From: Axinella damicornis
Taxonomy: Eukaryota > Porifera > Demospongiae > Axinellida > Axinellidae
Direction: 5' to 3'
Length of the DNA: 64,000 nt
Assembly: GCA_963931865.1 (NCBI GenBank)
Contig: OZ007513.1
Span: 868,001-932,000 of the forward strand
Each line of letters opens with the position of its first letter. The first letter of the stretch is position 1. Made by a program: the position numbers and the translations under genes. The notes beneath the pieces are model-generated. The model was not told where the DNA came from. It made no database searches and was given only the letters and a program-made list of their open reading frames with translations. Positions 23,589 through 35,880 of the stretch are shown here, piece after piece.

Positions 23589-24250
23589 TAGATAAGGTAA
23601 TGCATTGTACTAACAATCCATGGTAGGTAAAGTTCGCTGCATTTTTATCACATACGTTAAGGTTACGGGTACCCACGTATACCGTGCAATAACAGCAACT
23701 ACATTCATGCACCCATGCCAATCCTTACGCCGCCTAGGAACAAAGTCGGTGCTGGACTCGAACCTATTCAGACCCGCCTACTGCTTGAAAGACGAATTTC
23801 CTGCAGAGGCGTGGCTACCTTGACACTTTGGCCCCTCCCACATACTTGTATAAATTCTGAACGCATGCGACAAACCATTCTCGTTGTGTGCAGAACTGCA
23901 CCTTCAGCTTCAGGACGCAGCTAGAAGACATGAATGTCTAGTGACAGAGCTATAAATGGACAAGTAATTCGCCGAGCATCTCCGGCTAGGGATCAAAGTA
24001 CACTGGGAAAATGGCGCTCAACAACGGGTGAGGCGACGACTTGCCTCTCTAGCAGCGAGAAACAGTCTACTCTGTCTCCCAAAACTAGCTCTGTCACTAG
24101 ATATATGCTATCAGCAGAGATTTAAATGCCTACTTCCACCTGAATTACCTTATTGGAGACAAACTTTGTCGCATGCGTGGATATGTTAACTTCGCGCACA
24201 ACGGCCTCAGCGTTAACGTGCAGCTGCCTGTATACACGCTAATTAGATTT

Positions 24251-26368
24251 TACTTCCGGTCAACGGGTACCCGGGTACCCGTAACCATTAACCCTTTAAG
24301 CCCTATTGACGCATAAATGCGTCATTTAGACCCTATGCACTTGTAGGGCTTCTCGCCAGTCCAAAAAGAGAGCAAAAAGTCTTCAGAGGGCCTAGGGACG
24401 ACTTTAAGGCACGAACTCAAAAATTTGGTCAGATTTCGGCGCGCCTCCCCCACTAAACGTACAAGCGGGGGGGTTTCGAAGGGGGGGCGGCAGCCCCCCC
24501 TTCGGGCTGTCGTGGGCGTCTTTTGATTTTAATGAGATTCATTGACCCGAGAATTTTTGATTCTAATGATATTCATAGACCCCACCCAGGGCCTCAAGAA
24601 AACCTGCAAATTGGTGGTGTAAGGTGTGCCATCAGTCAGATCTGGCCCAAGTTTAGGGAAATGCTGGGCGAAAATCCGGCTGACATCCACCTTTGACCTC
24701 TGATTGCTGGGCTTGTGGGGGGTCATGAATATCATTAACGGTATTGCCAGAGAGGTCTCTCCATGTGTGCGGGCCCCACCAAGTTTGGCCGCTGAGGAGC
24801 GAATGCTGTGGGAGAGGAGTACCTACGAAAGTGGTGTGCGCTGAGTGCATGAAAATGTGTTGTCTTGGTGGGAAGAATTCGGTGGTTAAAGGGTTAATAT
24901 GTGCATGGAGGATCAATGAATCTCATTAAAAATCGGCAAACCATGCCAAACTGGCTCACAGTGCAAGTCTAGGCCGTTTTGAGGGCCCATTCTCACCAAC
25001 TATGAATCTCATTAACCCTTTAAGCCCTATTGACGCATAAATGCGTCATTTAGACCCTATGCACTTGTAGGGCTTCTCGCCAGTCCAAAAAGAGAGCAAA
25101 AAGTCTTCAGAGGGCCTAGGGACGACTTTAAGGCACGAACTCAAAAATTTGGTCAGATTTCGGCGCGCCTCCCCCACTAAACGTACAAGCGGGGGGGTTT
25201 CGAAGGGGGGGCGGCAGCCCCCCCTTCGGGCTGTCGTGGGCGTCTTTTGATTTTAATGAGATTCATTGACCCGAGAATTTTTGATTCTAATGATATTCAT
25301 AGACCCCACCCAGGGCCTCAAGAAAACCTGCAAATTGGTGGTGTAAGGTGTGCCATCAGTCAGATCTGGCCCAAGTTTAGGGAAATGCTGGGCGAAAATC
25401 CGGCTGACATCCACCTTTGACCTCTGATTGCTGGGCTTGTGGGGGGTCATGAATATCATTAACGGTATTGCCAGAGAGGTCTCTCCATGTGTGCGGGCCC
25501 CACCAAGTTTGGCCGCTGAGGAGCGAATGCTGTGGGAGAGGAGTACCTACGAAAGTGGTGTGCGCTGAGTGCATGAAAATGTGTTGTCTTGGTGGGAAGA
25601 ATTCGGTGGTTAAAGGGTTAATATGTGCATGGAGGATCAATGAATCTCATTAAAAATCGGCAAACCATGCCAAACTGGCTCACAGTGCAAGTCTAGGCCG
25701 TTTTGAGGGCCCATTCTCACCAACTATGAATCTCATTAACCCTTTAAGCCCTATTGACGCATAAATGCGTCATTTAGACCCTATGCACTTGTAGGGCTTC
25801 TCGCCAGTCCAAAAAGAGAGCAAAAAGTCTTCAGAGGGCCTAGGGACGACTTTAAGGCACGAACTCAAAAATTTGGTCAGATTTCGGCGCGCCTCCCCCA
25901 CTAAACGTACAAGCGGGGGGGTTTCGAAGGGGGGGCGGCAGCCCCCCCTTCGGGCTGTCGTGGGCGTCTTTTGATTTTAATGAGATTCATTGACCCGAGA
26001 ATTTTTGATTCTAATGATATTCATAGACCCCACCCAGGGCCTCAAGAAAACCTGCAAATTGGTGGTGTAAGGTGTGCCATCAGTCAGATCTGGCCCAAGT
26101 TTAGGGAAATGCTGGGCGAAAATCCGGCTGACATCCACCTTTGACCTCTGATTGCTGGGCTTGTGGGGGGTCATGAATATCATTAACGGTATTGCCAGAG
26201 AGGTCTCTCCATGTGTGCGGGCCCCACCAAGTTTGGCCGCTGAGGAGCGAATGCTGTGGGAGAGGAGTACCTACGAAAGTGGTGTGCGCTGAGTGCATGA
26301 AAATGTGTTGTCTTGGTGGGAAGAATTCGGTGGTTAAAGGGTTAATATTGTACCGTTGACCGGAAGTA
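24251..26368. mobile_element. Outer inverted repeat holding the TTAA array
   Basis: TACTTCCGGTCAACGG at left and CCGTTGACCGGAAGTA at right bracket the three-unit array. They are probably the ends of an older MITE into which the TTAA element or array was inserted. Confidence 0.7.
24292..26341. mobile_element. TTAA element alpha: three copies with two identical linkers
   Basis: Element copies lie at 24292-24893, 25016-25617 and 25740-26341 (602 bp each), with TTAA at every border. Two identical 114-bp linkers separate them, giving an exact 724-bp period. The ends are CCCTTTAAGCCC and GGTTAAAGGG. A perfect hairpin (TGACGCATAAATGCGTCA, 24307-24324) lies near the left end and a G7/C7 hairpin at about 24478-24504. 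A smaller inverted pair (AATGATATTCAT...ATGAATATCATT, 24564-24737) is nested inside. TTAA plus CCC ends suggest a piggyBac-type source; no transposase is present. Perfect identity means recent amplification or an assembly duplication. Confidence 0.88.
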
Positions 26369-26371
26369 AGT

Positions 26372-27630
26372 TCGCCCTATAGTTCAGCAAACCTCGAAAC
26401 CTGCAGAAAGTCAGAATCTGATCTGTGCAGTAGAAGCGGAATGGGAATGGGGCTGGCCCGCGAGACGAAGCCGAAACTTTTTCACGCGCGGCCGTGGTTC
26501 CAAACCGCGACTATGTCTGGACTGTGACATGATTTGAGAACATTATGGTACACAGCCCATGTCACAGGTGAGTAGCATAGGTATTGGTGCAGTAATAGCT
26601 GATGAAAGTAGTTTTCGTTTTATCTGAGGCAGGCAAGTGGAGCAAAACCAGTTTCCTGAGGGGTTCTGCTGATAGGTTTACACATGACCTGAGGTGGAGA
26701 GCATGTTCAAATTCACCAGTAGATCTAGATCTCTGTAGCTACATATCCATACAGACACTTACCAGTGAAACCGCATATCACATGTATCACCCATGATCAT
26801 GTTGATCATCGTTGTGACATCATCACATGACCCACATTTCCACTCCTCCTCCTTTGCTTGCACTACAAAAAAGTTTAACTGCCACAAATAATGTAGCCTG
26901 TTTAGCTATTCAAATCACGTTACTGTTACTAATTATTTCCTGTGATTCCAATGTATCTCAGGACACGAATTATTTCGTGATTCCAATGTACTGATACCAG
27001 GAAATGTACTTATCAGAAAATGTAGGGCATACAATATACTGAATAGGTACAGCACATTGTGCTAGGCAGTGGCATGCATGAATGTAGTTACCGTTATTGC
27101 ATGGTATGTACCCGTAACCTTAATTAACTCTCAATTGCATCTCAGCATATAAACCAACCAATTACCGCATTGTGTCAAACATACCATCAGAGAGCACATT
27201 TAGTGCTGGTAGTTTTTTTTTTCAATCGGACTTATGCGAGCAAAGATAAGGGCGTTTGAACGTTCTCGATATGCAAGGTCATTTCGATCGCACACGGTAC
27301 TTACAACGCGCATAAATTCCAAATGCGTACGTGTAGGGCTTCTGGTTCACTACGCCATCGAACATTAGCAAGCTAGAGCAAGTATCCGTACAATATTCTC
27401 GAGTTACGAACGGGAAGTCCTTATATACGTGTTCAGTTGTTACGCATGTTAGAAGTAGCGCAAGCGATCACCAATCGCGTAGGAGCCATTGAACTTTGAA
27501 CTCACATAATTTCAATGTTTGCGGTGAATGGGTGGTTTATGCTGAGAGTGTCACATATTACGATGTGTAGTTCATCTGAGGAAACCTTGTTGAAAACAGA
27601 TTCTGAACTACAAACACAAAAATTATGTAC
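26372..27630. other. Intergenic, nothing recognised
   Basis: No splice-bounded exon, known repeat end or domain was recognised. Short frames here have no family resemblance. Confidence 0.45.
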
Positions 27631-27633
27631 GTT

Positions 27634-27728
27634 CAGTTTATACGAACTTCTACTGATTTCTATTATCTTGTGTCCAGAGAATGTGTATTATGTAAGCTCT
27701 TTCTTATCTTTTGATAGGTCTGTTTGCA
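27634..27728 (-). pseudogene. Fragment of a beta-TrCP-like 3' end
   Basis: The sequence ATTATGTAAGCTCTTTCTTA and neighbours match 5672-5775, the 3' flank and stop-codon end of the beta-TrCP-like gene. The match ends just as the duplicated beta-helix flank begins (27745). Confidence 0.65.
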
Positions 27729-27988
27729 TGTCTCCTGGTGCATATTGTCGTGCATGCATGATTACGTAACTACCGTGCTGCATTAATATTGCACACCCAC
27801 GACTGTAGGAGTTTCTTGGGAGATTAATTGTTAATCAAGCTCTAATGTTATTCATAGCTATAGCAGTTCACACAGGTTTGTTTTATAGTACATACACATC
27901 CAAGTTAGTCTTCTGTGTTACCACATAGCTAGTCCAAGAGCTCTACCACTACAATGCATTCACTTAATACAGTATGAATTCACTAACT

Positions 27989-29580
27989 TCACGTGGATTG
28001 AATTAAATCAAGTGGCTCCCGAAGTTTAGTGAAGGTCTTTGTGCATGGCACAGGCTTTGCAGTGCTGCCTATCACAATAAGTGGTTCTCGATTTGGACGC
28101 CCAATGACACTCGTAGTGGGAGCGATCAGCGGACGGGTTTCATGGTCAGTCATAGCATCTGTTTTGTTTACTCTACTGTTGGAACTATCCCTCTCTTCGT
28201 GATGACATAACTGGTGGATTCTGTCCTGCAGTTTGGGCCACACTTGCTGGTGAGTGTGGTAGAGAAGGATCCCAACAAAGGTGGTGAATGCTACACTCAA
28301 TGAGGTGTAGGTAACAGCTGCCTGACTAACTGCTCCAGCAAGTTTCACATAGTATGTGGCTATGGCAAGAATTCCAAGATTGACGATGAAAGAGACTTCA
28401 AGAATATCAATGTGCAACTTCTTGTACACTACACCTGTATATTGTTTCACTACTGTAAGTCCAAGAGCTACTGAAGAGATAGCCAGAAGGTTGAGACTCG
28501 GATCAGCTTGAGTGTTGAAGGCAAACACAAGAAAGAGAGCACAGCGAAGACAAAGCATCAGTCCAGTCCAGTATCGATGTTGATCTTTGTATGGTGCTTG
28601 GTAGGCATCCAGGAATGGTTTTATTCTGGGCTTGTTGATCCAATAGAAGAGCCTATGATTGGACTTTGCCTGCAGCCACTGCCCCACGGTGAGGAGGAGG
28701 GTGTAGGGAAGAAACAAGAGCAGAAGTGTCAGTGAAGCAACAAGAAAGAGGACAATGTGTTTGCCGTGAAGGTACTTAATGTTCCCATCATGCAGCCACA
28801 CAGCAACCTGCACCTCACTGGGATAGTCCAGGAAAGTGAAGAACAATGCAGCGATGATGGTACGAAGGAGCTTTGCATAGGAAAGGAGGAAGAGGGTTGC
28901 CAGAACTGCAACTGGATTGGAGCCAAACAATCTTGCAACCTTCGATGAGTAGTCACTAACAATAATTATCAAACCCACTAGGCTCCATATATATAAAGGA
29001 AAGATGAACTGCAGCCATGTTTTAGCATATGCATCCATTCCATCAAAGAAGCAAGTCTCAATGCCTAAGTCCAGGTTAAGCCATGCTATGAACACTGTCA
29101 GAATGTTGGTTTGGTTGGGTGGGAAGAAGATTGCACGATTGACTGTGACGATGTTGGCATAGAAGATCAGCCCATTGATGGTTCCAGCTGCAACTGTGAG
29201 CTTGAAAACAAGCAGTAGAAGGACTAAAGCAATCCCAGCCAGGGCAAATGGAATAACCAGCAGTATGCGCAGGTTGGAACACTGTGTGCATTTGGAGCTA
29301 CCAAGAGCAAGGCTAAGACCTGGTTTGCACTGTCCACATAAGAGACCTGACCTGTTGTTTGCACATTGCAAGTCCGTATTGTTGAGAGGGAAACTAGTGT
29401 GGTCTGTGACTGGCTTGCAGTAGTCAAATGGGCAGTGTGGATGGAGGATCAGTGCTTGAGAGCTATTGTCATATCCCACCCAGTACTCTCCCTCACGTGT
29501 TATTGCTCTTTCAGTGATATTACACCTGGTAGTGTACTTCTGAAGCCTCGGTTCACACCAACAGATACTCTCAGATGAAT
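27989..29580 (-). CDS. Beta-helix/membrane protein gene, copy 2, 3' part
   Basis: Continues the frame of 32103-34784 beyond a transposon array. Seen: a Cys-rich segment (C-W-C-E-P-R, C-x2-C-K-P-G, C-T-Q-C-S-N), then about seven hydrophobic helices, then a polar C-tail with many Ser/Asn and stop at 27989. The first 100 or so codons of the open frame that covers this region come from the transposon, not the gene. The sequence is intact and uninterrupted, unlike the copy at 853-3690. Confidence 0.8.
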
Positions 29581-29584
29581 TTAG

Positions 29585-32098
29585 CCCTTTAAGATCTAAC
29601 GTTGCATATCTGCAACGTGAGACTTTCAGCTTCATGATGTCACATCCGGCAATGTCCTTGAGAGATAGGCTCTGCGCCAGCAGAAAGGGCGGGGCAGGGG
29701 GAGGTGGGTGGGTGCACCCGAAGGGTGCAAACAGCATGGCCGCGTTTGGGCTCAGCTTTGAACGGCCCTTGGTTGGAGCCGGGTAGGCCATTTCTCGGGT
29801 TTTAAGCATAAATGGACTTAGAAAGTAGCTGTCTTGCCTTGTAGGCCCTCCATTTCCAGTGGTGGGTGGGTGCACCCGAAGGGTGCAAACAGCATGGCCG
29901 CGTTTGGGCTCAGCTTTGAACGGCCCTTGGTTGGAGCCGGGTAGGCCATTTCTCGGGTTTTAAGCATAAATGGACTTAGAAAGTAGCTGTCTTGCCTTGT
30001 AGGCCCTCCATTTCCAGTGTTCGTGGTCAGTTTTTTAGCTACAGCAGGTTGGCTACTTCTCGGGAGGCTTGATTGCAAGTTCGTTAGTTGGTGGGTGTGG
30101 TTAAGTCACGTATATGCTTAGTGTAGCTGAAATTACCTGTGTGAGCAGTTTCGAGCCCAGCAACGCCAGGGAACAGAAATTAGGGTATGTTTAAGTGTTC
30201 TATAGACTGAAAATGACCTAGAGAAATAAATTTAGGCCCTAAAGAGTTAATGAGACGAGAGAAAGAACCGAATTGTGGGAAGAAAGTTCAGAGATAAGCA
30301 AGCTATAGCTGAACTGAGCACTGAACACTGTCCAACCATACCCTGACTGTGACTGCGACAAGGGACGTAATCTGTCTTATTTTGTGGATCATGAATATCA
30401 TTAACAGCCTATTCACTATTATTCTGTGTGTTGGAGAGTGTGCCTGTGCCGTTGGTACCCTGTGAAGCCCCAACTGTGGCTAACCTTGGTTGCAAGCTTG
30501 TACTTGACACAGTCTGATACAAATAGCCCTGGGGTCCCCATGAATATCATTAAATAGCTCCATTTTTAGGTGAGCTGCTTTCCCATTAGCCCTTTAAGAT
30601 CTAACGTTGCATATCTGCAACGTGAGACTTTCAGCTTCATGATGTCACATCCGGCAATGTCCTTGAGAGATAGGCTCTGCGCCAGCAGAAAGGGCGGGGC
30701 AGGGGGAGGTGGGTGGGTGCACCCGAAGGGTGCAAACAGCATGGCCGCGTTTGGGCTCAGCTTTGAACGGCCCTTGGTTGGAGCCGGGTAGGCCATTTCT
30801 CGGGTTTTAAGCATAAATGGACTTAGAAAGTAGCTGTCTTGCCTTGTAGGCCCTCCATTTCCAGTGGTGGGTGGGTGCACCCGAAGGGTGCAAACAGCAT
30901 GGCCGCGTTTGGGCTCAGCTTTGAACGGCCCTTGGTTGGAGCCGGGTAGGCCATTTCTCGGGTTTTAAGCATAAATGGACTTAGAAAGTAGCTGTCTTGC
31001 CTTGTAGGCCCTCCATTTCCAGTGTTCGTGGTCAGTTTTTTAGCTACAGCAGGTTGGCTACTTCTCGGGAGGCTTGATTGCAAGTTCGTTAGTTGGTGGG
31101 TGTGGTTAAGTCACGTATATGCTTAGTGTAGCTGAAATTACCTGTGTGAGCAGTTTCGAGCCCAGCAACGCCAGGGAACAGAAATTAGGGTATGTTTAAG
31201 TGTTCTATAGACTGAAAATGACCTAGAGAAATAAATTTAGGCCCTAAAGAGTTAATGAGACGAGAGAAAGAACCGAATTGTGGGAAGAAAGTTCAGAGAT
31301 AAGCAAGCTATAGCTGAACTGAGCACTGAACACTGTCCAACCATACCCTGACTGTGACTGCGACAAGGGACGTAATCTGTCTTATTTTGTGGATCATGAA
31401 TATCATTAACAGCCTATTCACTATTATTCTGTGTGTTGGAGAGTGTGCCTGTGCCGTTGGTACCCTGTGAAGCCCCAACTGTGGCTAACCTTGGTTGCAA
31501 GCTTGTACTTGACACAGTCTGATACAAATAGCCCTGGGGTCCCCATGAATATCATTAAATAGCTCCATTTTTAGGTGAGCTGCTTTCCCATTAGCCCTTT
31601 AAGATCTAACGTTGCATATCTGCAACGTGAGACTTTCAGCTTCATGATGTCACATCCGGCAATGTCCTTGAGAGATAGGCTCTGCGCCAGCAGAAAGGGC
31701 GGGGCAGGGGGAGGTGGGTGGGTGCACCCGAAGGGTGCAAACAGCATGGCCGCGTTTGGGCTCAGCTTTGAACGGCCCTTGGTTGGAGCCGGGTAGGCCA
31801 TTTCTCGGGTTTTAAGCATAAATGGACTTAGAAAGTAGCTGTCTTGCCTTGTAGGCCCTCCATTTCCAGTGTTCGTGGTCAGTTTTTTAGCTACAGCAGG
31901 TTGGCTACTTCTCGGGAGGCTTGATTGCAAGTTCGTTAGTTGGTGGGTGTGGTTAAGTCACGTATATGCTTAGTGTAGCTGAAATTACCTGTGTGAGCAG
32001 TTTCGAGCCCAGCAACGCCAGGGAACAGAAATTAGGGTATGTTTAAGTGTTCTATAGACTGAAAATGACCTAGAGAAATAAATTTAGGCCCTAAAGAG
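29585..32098. mobile_element. TTAA element beta: three copies with two identical linkers, inside a gene
   Basis: Copies at 29585-30246, 30590-31251 and 31595-32098; period 1005 bp. The first two copies carry an internal 158-bp direct duplication that the third lacks. Left ends read TTAG-CCCTTTAAGATC, right ends CCCTAAAGAG-TTAA. Comparing the uninterrupted gene copy (GAATTTAAGCTAAAC near 2438) shows the whole array replaced a single TTAA. A hairpin (ACGTTGCATATCTGCAACGT, 29599-29618) lies near each left end; a second one uses GGGTGCACCCGAAGGGTGCA. The array brings an immediate stop codon to the host gene. Confidence 0.9.
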
Positions 32099-32102
32099 TT
32101 AA

Positions 32103-34784
32103 GCTAAACCCAGGTGGGCAGGGAAGGAACTGTAAAGAGATATTTAGAAGCCGTCCATCAGTTGAACATGGGCCATCTGCATACAGTTTTAGCATATCAC
32201 TGCTGTTGGTAGCTGGTGATTGGATCTGATAATACAAGTCCGTACAATCTATCCTCACGTTTTGAGTATCCTGATATTGAGCTAATGAGGTATTTTTATT
32301 TGTGTCAGTAAAGAATGCTCGAACAGTTGCTGGAACAATACCCTCTCTCTGTCCAGCTGCAACTACAGGAAAATGGAGCAGTTCACCTGGATACACTTGT
32401 CTGACCACTTCTGAAGTGTTGCAGTTTGGGATTCCATATTCACACATGCACACTTGAAATGGATCAGAAGAAACGGTGTTTGGCTCCAGGTCCAAGTTCA
32501 GTGCGAACAAGTCCACAAGTATTATTCCTTCATGGTTTTCAGAATCGAAATGTACTTGACTGAAGCAGCTGTCTAGTGAACCACCGAACACTGCACTTCC
32601 TGCTACGCGTGCATTGTTGTCGTACATGTTTATGTGGATGTTGAAGTAGGCATTTATAACCACTGAACCTGCTGTTGAACTCAGCACCACAATTGGAATA
32701 TTCTCAATAGACCCGTGAATTTGAAAGAAACACTTCTTCAGATCTGAAATAGCAGGAAAACAGTAAGAAACAGGATCAGGGTCCTCCGCATACACCGCTC
32801 CTCCGTACTCTGTTGCGCTGTTACTATCCATAGTGAATGTTGCATTCCTGGACAGAAAATTGAATGAATCTGCCAGATACTCTCCCCCACCTCTTACAGC
32901 AGTGTTTGCTGTGAAACTGCTGTTTCCACTAAAATAGAGACTTGTTCCCAGTCCGTATATCCCTCCACCTTGCAACCATCCTGAGTTTGATCTGAAATCT
33001 GTGTTTCCACTGAACGTCAGAGTGCTGTTTTCAGAGTAAACTCCTCCTCCGTAGTACCGGGCTGAGTTGCCGCTAAAGGTGTTAAACCCTTCAAAGCGTA
33101 AGGTGCTGTCCTCAGCATGAACTGCTCCTCCATGGATCAGTGCTGAATTGTCCATGAAATCCAAGTTGCAAGAATTGTCAACATTGCTGTTCCCACTAAA
33201 TTTCAGAATTGTTTGGAATGTTGTGCGGATTCCTCCACCAAAGTTTCTAGCTGAATTGTGTCTGAAACTGCTTATCCCGGTGAAGTCCAGAGCGCTGTGT
33301 GAGGCATATGTTCCTCCACCATCTCGTTCAGCTGTGTTGTTTCTAAAAGTACTGTTACTGGTGAATTTCAGAGTGCTGTACCATATAAACATTCCTCCAC
33401 CATATCTTTCAACAGAGTTTTCAATGAACCTACTGTTCCCTGTGAAGTTCAGGGTGCTGTATACTGCATTAATTCCTCCGCCATTACCTTTGGCAGAGTT
33501 TTCCCTGATAGTAGTCTTTCCAGTAAAGTTCAGAGTGCAGTTCAAGGCATAGGCTCCTGCACCATCTCTTCCAGCCGAGTTGCTTTTAAAACTATTGTAT
33601 CCGGCAAATTTCAGGGTGCTGTACCTTGCATTAATTCCTCCACTGTCTCTATCAGCCGAGTTGTTTATAAAAGTATTATTCCCGGTAAATGTCAGGGTGC
33701 TGTACAGTGCGTTAAGTCCTCCACCATCTTTTTCGGCTGAGTTGTTTCTAAAAGTATTATTGCCGGTAAGTTTCAGAGTGCTGTGCTCTGCAATAATTCC
33801 TCCACCATCTTTTTTGGCTGAGTTGTTTCTAAAAGTATTATTGCCGGTAAATTTCAGAGTGGTGTGCTCTGCATTAATTCCTCCACCATATGGTCCAGCG
33901 AAGTTGTTTCTAAATGTATTGTTCCCGCTGAAGATCAGAGTGCTGTGTGTTGTATCAATTCCTCCTCCATGAATATTAGCTGAGTTGCTGCTGAAAGTAC
34001 TATTTCCAACAAAGCTCAGCGTGGAGAACATAGCTTCAATTCCTCCCCCAAATTTAGCTGAGTTGTCACTGAAAATACTGTCACCATTGAAGGTCAGAGA
34101 GCTGTTGTACGCAAAGATCCCTCCACCAAATTTTGCTGTGTTGCCTCTGAAAGTGCTGTTCCCAGTGAAGACCAAGGTGCTTGTCTTGGTGAAAATTCCT
34201 CCTCCCAATTGCAAGCAGATACAAGAACTGCCAGAGCATGTTGCACAACTGTTGGTGAAAATGTTGCTTCCTCTCAGGACCAGGCTACTGTAGAACACTC
34301 CCAGAGCAGTACGAATACTGCCCTGAAATGAGCAGTCGGCAATCTCAGTGTCTTGTCCCAAATGAATTGACACTCCATACACGGTTGAATAACTACCCTT
34401 GCCACAGGAGGTAAAGGTCAAGCCAAGCAGTGTCATGTGTGATATGTTTCTAAATGTAAAGCCAACCAACTGTTGGCAGATGATCTTCACAGCATGAGGT
34501 GAGGATGATAATGCGTGAATCTCAAACTCACTGACATTCTCCACCGTAAAGTTCACACCGAGGACATGGTCCCCAGGCAGGAGTAGCAGCGTGGTGTTGG
34601 AGGTGAGGTAGTGGTGAGGTTGTTGTGCGTACTCGGAGAGAGTGAGGCAGGGGTCAGCAGGACATGATGTGTCAGGAGTGGGCTTGACGTATCGTATGGT
34701 GTGACCAGAGCAGGTGGTCAAAATGACCAGGAGAGGCAGCAGAGTTGCCATGGCAATGCATTCAAAGCTTGATGACACTGCCAT
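32103..34784 (-). CDS. Pmp-like beta-helix protein gene, copy 2, 5' part
   Basis: A single long frame starts at ATG 34782-34784 with a hydrophobic signal peptide (L-L-P-L-L-V-I-L) ending near residue 28. Residues about 30-190 hold a Cys-containing N-terminal region (P-x-x-S-C-P-A-D-P-C-L-T-L). From about 190 to 640 come some seventeen repeats of about 25 residues, F-x-G-N-x-T-F-x-x-N-S-A-x-x-x-G-G-G-I-x-A, typical of the Chlamydia Pmp-type right-handed beta-helix. A second ectodomain region follows. The frame ends three codons into the transposon. Known: Pmp repeats form parallel beta-helices. In animals, large families of such proteins with membrane tails occur in sponges, as I recall; their ligand is unknown. 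Unless the array is spliced out, this copy makes a secreted protein without its membrane anchor. Confidence 0.87.
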
Positions 34785-35880
34785 ACTCCAGTGAACGTGC
34801 AGCTGGGTGTGCAGAAAAGAAAGGGTGTGCTTTATTTACTTTTCTAAACAATACAAGGAGGTTGTTAACTTCACTTGACAGGGAAGCATGTGCAAACTTA
34901 GTTGCTTGCTCTGTACTAATTGTGTGTATGGCTGTAGCTTCCTTTCTTAATGGCATCTGACGCAGGAAAACAAGTGAATGATGGACAGGCACATCCAGCA
35001 GTAGAAAAAAAATTGTAGCCCTTGAGTGGTTCAAGACTGGAGAGTCATAGTTTCCACTGCTATACCCCAAAGTGCAATAGTTTGAACAGTTTATAAGAAT
35101 GCCTCATGAACGTCCTAAATAGGCATGATCGTGACCTTGTGTAAACTTTCTCATGTGTGTACTCTAAAGTGGGGGAATTTGTTAGGGACTTTAATTTGTT
35201 GGTTCAGGATCGCTGAGTACATCAACAAACTAAAATTCCTGCTACTCGAATCTCACGAATAGTATCATTTCCCTCTATAGGTTCAGTGTATTATCAACCT
35301 GCAGGATCACTGGTATGTTGGAGTATGGTGTACATACGTAGGCTCGAGTCTTGGTCAGTAAGACACTACAAATTGATCTTCCTACCCGACTCTACTAGAC
35401 CAGTAACAGCATTTAGAAATGTTTTCCTGCTTTGTTTATAAATATAGTGCTGTAATGTCTTCAGTATGCAGTATCAGTTACGCATCCTTGGTTCATTATT
35501 CTTTTTGTATTTTCGACGGTTTCCGTAATATTAGCCTGAGAACTGGTGGGACTGCCCTTTGTTGTACAGCTTGTCTGTTCACATTAAAACCAAAAAGACG
35601 CACTACGTCCGTCCACTGTTCTCTTGCATCCATACTATTATTTTTGAATGCACCAGAAAATGAGAGGTATACAAAGGAACTGTCAAACAAATTATAGTTG
35701 ATTATGTCATGTTCCTGAGTGAGTGGTATGATGGAGATATCAACCAAGAGTAACACAAAGTGTTATTGCACTCAAGCAGGTCTCTTAGCTGTTTTAGAGA
35801 CCTGAGGATGCTACCTATAATCACTGAGGACGAAACCCAAGGTGATTTTAGGTGGACCCTGAAGGCCTCAAAGGCTTCGA
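34785..35880. other. Intergenic 5' flank of the beta-helix gene
   Basis: The presumed promoter region of copy 2. No defined motif could be supported, and the small frames have no family resemblance. Confidence 0.4.

Noticed and set aside
24529..26298. Identical 68- and 87-codon frames repeated every 724 bp
   Set aside because: They lie inside TTAA element copies, have no domain, and repeat only because the element does.
29585..32098. Array acting as a new intron (introner)
   Set aside because: No GT or AG falls at the exact borders in gene sense, and the frame meets a stop at once. Splicing from nearby cryptic sites cannot be excluded without RNA.
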